DNA of 64,000 bases from Clostridia bacterium (GTDB taxonomy: Bacteria > Bacillota > Clostridia > Oscillospirales > CAG-272). Below, piece by piece: positions 59,562 to 64,000 of this stretch. The DNA lies in contig JAGASS010000033.1 in NCBI GenBank assembly GCA_017621655.1, positions 124,001 through 188,000 of the forward strand. Reading direction: 5' to 3'. Both the position numbers and the translations under genes were made by a program. The notes below the pieces were generated by a model. That model was not told the origin of the DNA. It searched no databases and worked only from the letters and a program-made list of their open reading frames with translations. Within the stretch, counting starts at the first letter, position 1. Each line of letters starts with the position of its first letter.

Positions 59562-60833
59562 TTAATTTTGACGCTTTTCGCCATACTTATATCTTCCGAC
59601 TCTGTAGGGGAATTCCAATACGGTAGGTCCGTTCTGAAGCTCCAGGACCTCCTTTGATCTTTCCGCGAGCACTGCGTTCGGGTAATACCAATTTCCCGTT
59701 TTCGCTTCACTATCGGGAGTTGCAAGATACTTATCAGTTACAAGGACAGTATCCGCCTCAACAAACAGACTGAACGGCATATACGGATTCCAGGAGTGGT
59801 GAGGAGTATCTACTGCGGTAAGCTTGAAGTAGTCCATGTCATAGATATTCATAACGTGGTCCATAGACCCCTTGTCTGCATCGCCCGTCAGAAGCACCTT
59901 CTGCTCCTCAATGTTAAGCATGCACCAGGTACTGCTGTCATTGAAGTTTGACCTTTTCGTATCTTTGAGAAAGTCGGTGCTATAGTAGCAATTTCTCGGA
60001 AGCTGCTCCTGGGTGAAGACTATGTCTATAGATATATCGTCAAAATAATACCTTTGACCGATCCTTACGCGGTAAACAAGAGGATGTCCGCCGTCGCCGG
60101 TTTTCAAAAGCTTTGCGGCTTCTCTTACCTTTTTTTCGTCCTCACGCGCGCCTATATCAAGCTCGAATACGTCCTCTGCAGGAGTATTGAAATAGAAGCC
60201 GTCAACAGTGAGGGATTCCGCATCGGATGTGCCGTTAAGAAAATCTCCTAAAAGTCCGCAGTGATCTCTGTGCAAATGGGTGATAAACCACGCCTCAACA
60301 ACCGGCTTTTCCCCTTCGGGCAAAAGCTTCTTCATGTAATCAAGAAGATAGACGCTCTCGCCCGGAAGTCCGCCGTCGCTGATTATGAAATGGCGGTTCT
60401 TGAGCTGAATGAGAAAGCTGTTTCCAAATGCCTTCAAAGGAATATTGTGCAGCGTTGTCTTTGTATCACGTTTTTCATCGGTGAGAACGCTTCTTTTCAG
60501 GTGGGGTGACAGGGGCATTGTCGGACTGATGCAAAGATAGGTGGTCTTTGTTCTCACAAGATACGTAAGAGTGCAAAATATGCCGTCCTTTTCATACGAA
60601 ACGCATCTGACGTAATCGTAGATCTCCTTTCTCTGTATCTGAGTGCTACGTGCATGCTCATTATCATAGCACAAGCTGTAGCCACGCTCTCTAAGACGTG
60701 ATTCGAACACCTTATAAGCCATAGCGTCAGTATCGTAGGCAACGGTGATAACGTAGTTATCCTCGCCGTAGCACACCGCCTCTTCGGTGTTCATATTAAT
60801 ATCTTTTATAGCATTTAAAAGCTTTTCTGTCAT
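59562..60833 (-). CDS. MBL-fold metallohydrolase with N-terminal extension
   Basis: 423 residues. HLHRDHCGLLGDF near residue 190 is the first metal motif, TGDADKGSMDHVMNI supplies a later Asp, and DTPHHSWNPYMPF a further His pair. The first 150 residues are an unusual extension with basic and aromatic patterns (IYDYVRCVSYEKDGIFCTLT) that I cannot assign. No signal peptide. It may hydrolyse phosphodiesters or lactones; the neighbouring GDPD gene makes a phosphodiester substrate plausible. RBS AAAAGGA lies upstream. Confidence 0.75.
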   Translation of the reverse strand: MTEKLLNAIKDINMNTEEAVCYGEDNYVITVAYDTDAMAYKVFESRLRERGYSLCYDNEHARSTQIQRKEIYDYVRCVSYEKDGIFCTLTYLVRTKTTYLCISPTMPLSPHLKRSVLTDEKRDTKTTLHNIPLKAFGNSFLIQLKNRHFIISDGGLPGESVYLLDYMKKLLPEGEKPVVEAWFITHLHRDHCGLLGDFLNGTSDAESLTVDGFYFNTPAEDVFELDIGAREDEKKVREAAKLLKTGDGGHPLVYRVRIGQRYYFDDISIDIVFTQEQLPRNCYYSTDFLKDTKRSNFNDSSTWCMLNIEEQKVLLTGDADKGSMDHVMNIYDMDYFKLTAVDTPHHSWNPYMPFSLFVEADTVLVTDKYLATPDSEAKTGNWYYPNAVLAERSKEVLELQNGPTVLEFPYRVGRYKYGEKRQN

Positions 60834-60857
60834 GGCGCGGTCCTTTTAGCGTGTGAT

Positions 60858-61583
60858 TTATCTGTTCTTCAGACATTCAATAAGAGGTCTCGGGTCGTTT
60901 GCGGTGATAAGAGATGCGCCCTTTTCGATGCACAGCTGTACGTCTTCCTTCGTATCGGCGCAGTACATGTGGATCGGAAGTCCCTTTTTACGGTAGAAAT
61001 CGCTCTTTCCGGATCGCATATATCTCATATCAAGACCGATCTCATCATAGAAATCGTAGTTCTCGAATTCGAGCATATCAATATCGGGATAACCCATAGT
61101 ACGACCGTTGTACTTTTCCTTGATATATCGGATGATCCTGCCGTTAAATGCGTAGAACCAGCAGTCATCAAAGAAGCCGTATTCCTTGAGCGCCTTAACA
61201 GTAATATCAACGGTCTCCTCGGTGTATTCTTTTATCTCAACGCCAAGTCGGAAATTCGGATTAACGCTCTTGACAAGGTCAAGAAGCTCGTAAAGAGTCG
61301 GGATTTCGACCTGTCCCTTGAACTTATCGCCGAACTTCTGCTCGTAACAGGGGCAAAGCTCCTTGATCTCGGAAAGTGTCATATCGCGCAGGCATTTATC
61401 TACACCGCAGGTGCGAAGCGTGTTCTGGTCGTGCATAAGAACCGGAACCTTGTCCTTTGAAAGCCAAACGTCAAATTCAAAGGCGTCAATTTCAAGCTCA
61501 AGTGCTTTTCTAAAGGATAGAAGTGTGTTTTCAGGGTAGAGTGCGCAGAATCCGCGATGTCCTTCAGCGTATATTTTGTTCAT
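60858..61583 (-). CDS. Glycerophosphodiester phosphodiesterase (GDPD, UgpQ-type)
   Basis: 241 residues. EGHRGFCALYPENTLLSFRK at residues 7-26 (catalytic HR and ENT), EIDAFEFDVWLSKDKVPVLM and HDQNTLRTCG complete the metal-binding site, and the later ANDPRPLIECL is the usual C-terminal loop. It hydrolyses glycerophosphodiesters to glycerol 3-phosphate and an alcohol in the cytoplasm. No signal peptide, as in UgpQ. GGAGG stands five bases before the start; promoter TTGCAT-N17-TACAAT. Confidence 0.93.
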   Translation of the reverse strand: MNKIYAEGHRGFCALYPENTLLSFRKALELEIDAFEFDVWLSKDKVPVLMHDQNTLRTCGVDKCLRDMTLSEIKELCPCYEQKFGDKFKGQVEIPTLYELLDLVKSVNPNFRLGVEIKEYTEETVDITVKALKEYGFFDDCWFYAFNGRIIRYIKEKYNGRTMGYPDIDMLEFENYDFYDEIGLDMRYMRSGKSDFYRKKGLPIHMYCADTKEDVQLCIEKGASLITANDPRPLIECLKNR

Positions 61584-61619
61584 GGTTACCTCCGATTAGG
61601 TAGTATTTTGGTGTAATTG

Positions 61620-61648
61620 ATTGTAGCATATTTGATTTGGAAATGCAA
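61620..61648 (-). promoter_or_regulatory. Promoter of the GDPD-MBL-TrmH operon
   Basis: Minus strand TTGCAT, 17-base spacer, TACAAT, 37 bases before the GDPD start. Confidence 0.7.
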
Positions 61649-61739
61649 GGGGGATATGAGAAAAAAGGGCAATTATTTACTCGTTTTGAATGGTTAAAAT
61701 AAGACTTGAAAGGCCACACCTCCGCCGAAGGCGGAAGCA

Positions 61740-61772
61740 AAAGAAAAGCCACCCGAATGGGTGGTTTTCTTT
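61740..61772 (-). terminator. Terminator of the SGNH/SemiSWEET-like pair (bidirectional)
   Basis: AAAAGCCACCC-GAAT-GGGTGGTTTTC, with T runs on both sides. Confidence 0.8.
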
Positions 61773-61799
61773 TGAGTAGAGTTTCCGAAAAAGATTCCA
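61765..61799 (+). repeat. TTTTCTTTTGAGTAGAG repeat, copy 1
   Basis: TTTTCTTTTGAGTAGAG then TTTCCGAAAAAGATTCC directly after a terminator hairpin; a second copy lies at 63885-63920 behind another hairpin. Confidence 0.6.
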
Positions 61800-61836
61800 T
61801 TAGTTAGTGAAATATTTTGCCTGCGTTTACGTGCTT

Positions 61837-62391
61837 TTATAGGCCCGTTAACTCAAAAGCATCACCCATTGTTATGGGATTTGTACGAAAAAAACTGCTT
61901 ATCTGTTTGAATTGCGCCTTAAAAAGAGCGTTTTCTGACGGTCCTTTTTTAACGAGCTCTACGTACTTGACTTTTTTATTGTCGCACAGACTTAACATAC
62001 TTTTATTAAAGCTTTCAGCAAACGAGCTTCCATTCATTAAACCAATTAGAATAATTACGGCTTCAGGCAATTTTTGACGTATTGCAGAAACAAGGTCTAC
62101 ATACTCCGAGAATGCGTTTGGGTTGGATTCATCCTCTTCGCCGAGTGAAATAAATACCTTGTTTGGATGAATATCCACAACACAGTCATCAAGGATCTCT
62201 ATTGCTTCTTTTACCGTCAAGCCTTTAACGCTTCGATTATATACCGCATTCTCGGACTTGCATTTATTGATCAGCTCGTATATGGGAAATTCAGACATAT
62301 ACGTCGAGCCAAAAATCACGATCTCTCCCGGAAGTGCAAGATCATTTATCTTTTTCATAGAGTTTGCTTTGGTCCGCACATACTCTTTCAT
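61837..62391 (-). CDS. Degenerate SGNH-hydrolase-like protein
   Basis: 184 residues from the ATG at 62391 with GGAGG seven bases upstream. The SGNH outline is visible but weak: IVIFGSTYMSEFPIYELI in place of GDSLT, NRSVKGLTVKEAIEILDD in place of NxGxSGxT, and FISLGEEDESNPN in place of GTND. No clear DxxH triad end is seen. It may be a catalytically altered esterase or a binding fold. The start overlaps the stop of the small transporter by one base (TAATG), so the two are translationally coupled. Confidence 0.6.
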   Translation of the reverse strand: MKEYVRTKANSMKKINDLALPGEIVIFGSTYMSEFPIYELINKCKSENAVYNRSVKGLTVKEAIEILDDCVVDIHPNKVFISLGEEDESNPNAFSEYVDLVSAIRQKLPEAVIILIGLMNGSSFAESFNKSMLSLCDNKKVKYVELVKKGPSENALFKAQFKQISSFFRTNPITMGDAFELTGL

Positions 62392-62675
62392 TACACTACC
62401 TCCGTTGATTGATAGCTTTTTTCGCGCCACGAATTGACAAAGTACAGCGCAAGATCTATGCTTACAACGATCAAATTGATCAAGTAAAGAATCACAACGT
62501 AATTTAATTGATGATTTACGATCTTACCGATAATTCCGGATATATATCCGATTATAATAGCAATGATAAAGACGACGCTTTTACCCTTTGTTGATTTTGA
62601 GCGTATGCTTTTATATACAGAGATAGGCCAAGACATACCGAAGCATATTAGCATGATAATTTCGAAGATCTGCAT
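62391..62675 (-). CDS. SemiSWEET/PQ-loop-like small membrane protein
   Basis: 94 residues from the ATG at 62675 with AGGAGG eight bases upstream. Three helices (FEIIMLICFGMSWPISVYKS; VVFIIAIIIGYISGIIGKIV; YVVILYLINLIVVSIDLALY) and the loop SIRSKSTKGKSVVF match the size and shape of SemiSWEET transporters, although the Pro-Gln pair is replaced by Trp-Pro. It would work as a dimer and move a small sugar or related solute. Coupled to an SGNH-like gene and divergent from a LysR gene. Confidence 0.6.
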   Translation of the reverse strand: MQIFEIIMLICFGMSWPISVYKSIRSKSTKGKSVVFIIAIIIGYISGIIGKIVNHQLNYVVILYLINLIVVSIDLALYFVNSWREKSYQSTEVV

Positions 62676-62703
62676 TTTCCATTCCTCCTGATAAGATACC
62701 ATA

Positions 62704-62741
62704 ATTATACTCTTGACAAACGCAAAAGTAAAATATATAAT
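62704..62741. promoter_or_regulatory. Overlapping divergent promoters of lysR and the transporter pair
   Basis: Plus strand: TTGACA (62713-62718), 17-base spacer, TATAAT (62736-62741), a perfect consensus for lysR. Minus strand: TATAAT (62709-62704) with a weak TTTACT -35. The two share DNA, so one polymerase can exclude the other. Confidence 0.75.
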
Positions 62742-62754
62742 TTTTATAAAAATC

Positions 62755-62769
62755 ATAGGTTGTGCCTAT
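62755..62769 (+). promoter_or_regulatory. LysR-type operator candidate
   Basis: ATAGG-TTGTG-CCTAT: a 15-base inverted repeat of the LysR T-N11-A kind just before the lysR ribosome binding site. Confidence 0.6.
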
Positions 62770-62783
62770 ATAACGGAGGAATT

Positions 62784-63641
62784 ATGGATATACAAAAGCT
62801 GAAATACTTTTATACAACAGCCCAGCTTGAGCATGTCACACGGTCTTCAGAAGTATTGCATATATCTCAGCCGTCTCTTACCCAAGCGATTCATTCACTT
62901 GAAAGTGAGCTTGGGGTCCCGTTATTTCGACGCGAAGGAAGAAAAGTGGCATTAACAGAGTTTGGCGTTTACTTGAAGCAGAGATTAGATGTGTTGATAC
63001 CGGAATTTGACCATCTTGCAATTGAAATGGAAGAATTAAAGCAATCTGTTACTAAGAAAATACGGCTCAATATACTTGCGGCCTCTTCATTTGTCATAAA
63101 TGCGATCATGGAATACAAAAAGGAGAACCCTGAGGCGATCTTTGACTTCGAGCAGAACAAAACAAAGAACAACTGCGATATATTGATTACAACAAACGGT
63201 TTGAAGAACGATTCGGAAAAGAAATACTTGCACCGATGCGTCAAAAAAGAAAAAATTTATCTTGCAGTCCCGAAAGACTCAAGTTATGCCAAGGTTTCAT
63301 CGGTTGAGCTGAGCGCGGTAAGGGATGAAAGCTTCATTATGCTGTCCAATACACGATTGTTCGGTGCAATATGCAGCAGATATTGTTCTATCGCAGGTTT
63401 TTATCCCAAGGTCATATTTGAATCCGATTCACCTACCGCAGTGCAGAATATCATAAGTATGGGCGCAGGAATAGCATTCTGGCCCGAATATTCGTGGGGA
63501 AAGCTTCACAATAATAATTTGAAGCTCGTCACCATTGCCGATCCTGTCTGTGAACGAGATCTGATAGTAGAACAATATGAACGACAACCAAAATCCTTAT
63601 ACGCAGAAGATTTTTATAATTATCTGATAAATAAATTATAA
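62784..63641 (+). CDS. LysR-family transcriptional regulator
   Basis: 285 residues from the ATG at 62784, just after GGAGG. MDIQKLKYFYTTAQLEHVTR then SEVLHISQPSLTQAIHSLES and ELGVPLFRREGRKVALTEFG is the LysR winged helix; the effector-binding domain follows (about 90-285). The C-terminus VEQYERQPKSLYAEDFYNYL is typical. It is divergent from the SemiSWEET-like/SGNH-like pair, which it probably controls together with itself. Effector unknown. Confidence 0.93.
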   Translation: MDIQKLKYFYTTAQLEHVTRSSEVLHISQPSLTQAIHSLESELGVPLFRREGRKVALTEFGVYLKQRLDVLIPEFDHLAIEMEELKQSVTKKIRLNILAASSFVINAIMEYKKENPEAIFDFEQNKTKNNCDILITTNGLKNDSEKKYLHRCVKKEKIYLAVPKDSSYAKVSSVELSAVRDESFIMLSNTRLFGAICSRYCSIAGFYPKVIFESDSPTAVQNIISMGAGIAFWPEYSWGKLHNNNLKLVTIADPVCERDLIVEQYERQPKSLYAEDFYNYLINKL

Positions 63642-63653
63642 ACATGCATTTTC

Positions 63654-63850
63654 CACAATAGCGTTGCGCCTCTACCGCCGCATAGTCACCGCGCGTCGCT
63701 CGCTCACTCGCTTCTTCGGCTTCTTGCTTTCCGGCACGGCAAAAAGCCGCCTAAATTATTCATCATTCATCAGCGAAGCGGCTTCATTATTCATTTGAAA
63801 ATCCGTTCTTGTTTAATGAATAATGAATGATGAATAATGAATAGTGAATA
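63654..63850. repeat. Repeat cluster with AT-rich palindromic element
   Basis: No gene seen from 63642 to the window end. CGCGTCGCTCGCTCACTCGC at 63692 begins a GC-rich stretch, then ATTATTCATCATTCATC and AATGAATAATGAATGATG arms (63755-63850) face each other. Positions 63760-63788 are the reverse complement of 21425-21453 at 27 of 29 bases. Another ATTCACTATTCACTATT fragment runs off the end at 63980-64000. Confidence 0.6.
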
Positions 63851-63861
63851 ATACAAACAAA

Positions 63862-63962
63862 AATCCGTCCACTTTCGTGAACGGATTTTCTTTTGAGTAG
63901 AGGTGCCGAAAAAGATGCACACGATTTTATAATAAAAATGCTTTTTGCCACGGCAAAAAGAT
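63862..63962. repeat. Hairpin plus GAGTAGAG repeat, copy 2
   Basis: AAAATCCGTCCAC / GTGAACGGATTTT hairpin (63860-63888), then TTTTCTTTTGAGTAGAG and TGCCGAAAAAGATGC (63886-63920), the same order as at 61740-61799. A second hairpin GCTTTTTGCC-A-CGGCAAAAAG follows at 63941-63962. Confidence 0.6.
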
Positions 63963-64000
63963 ATATTAAAACCCCTTTTCACTATTCACTATTACTTATT

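Noticed and set aside
63642-64000. Coding frame at the right edge
   Set aside because: The frame at 63791-63982 is made of AT-rich repeat sequence and a terminator hairpin.

Overview
The window reads as chromosome of a low-to-mid GC Gram-positive bacterium of the class Clostridia, most likely a gut-type lineage near Oscillospirales/Ruminococcaceae. The reasons are the division cluster (HlyD-like, yggS, sepF, yggT, divIVA, ileS, lspA, rluD), CUT1 sugar ABC genes, Thr-rich lipoproteins, many TTG/GTG starts, strong GGAGG ribosome binding sites, TTGACA-N17-TATAAT promoters and Rho-independent terminators. The species call is inference. I see no rRNA, tRNA, CRISPR array, prophage or intact insertion sequence.

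Layout. 1-3.6 kb (+): end of a dGTPase-type HD hydrolase, two tandem DHH nanoRNase/pAp-phosphatase paralogues and surE, all overlapping. 3.7-11.6 kb (-): a seven-gene run of RDD membrane protein, MalK-type ATPase, two permeases, solute-binding protein, staphylococcal-nuclease-like lipoprotein and an OB-fold lipoprotein. 11.6-15.8 kb (-): a purine permease, then a separate unit with its own promoter, a guanine-class riboswitch, a YgjV-like protein and a TGS-domain nucleoside kinase. 15.8-20.3 kb (-): a tiny promoter-to-terminator unit, CPBP protease, PAP2 phosphatase, proS, dapA. 20.3-28.4 kb (+): queA, an APH(3')-like kinase, a glycosyltransferase-like protein, miaA and the division cluster. 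28.4-38 kb (+): ileS, lspA, rluD, HAD phosphatase, metG, tatD, pncB, mgsA. 38-49 kb, mostly (-): secreted proteins including a modular endonuclease I, a PadR/DUF1700/DUF4097 operon, SGNH and glycosidase genes, rsmF. 49-64 kb, mixed strands: a small HTH pair, MFS exporter, UPF0340 and tiny genes, GH30 glycosidase, C69 dipeptidase, zinc-ribbon and DUF2752 membrane proteins, an FAD dehydrogenase, a GDPD/MBL/TrmH operon, and a LysR gene divergent from a SemiSWEET-like transporter plus SGNH-like protein. The last 360 bases are repeat debris.

A recurring theme is nucleic-acid capture and nucleotide salvage. Two unrelated secreted nucleases are encoded here: an SNase-like lipoprotein inside a transporter operon, and an endonuclease I carrying a wall-spanning anchor. 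Their accessory domains resemble those of neighbouring secreted proteins. Inside the cell, dGTPase, nanoRNases, SurE, TatD, a purine permease, a nucleoside kinase and a guanine riboswitch could process the products. The strongest specific leads are the guanine riboswitch, whose terminator shares sequence with P1 and so looks like an ON switch, and the nuclease-transporter operon. Everything was read by eye; no searches were run.
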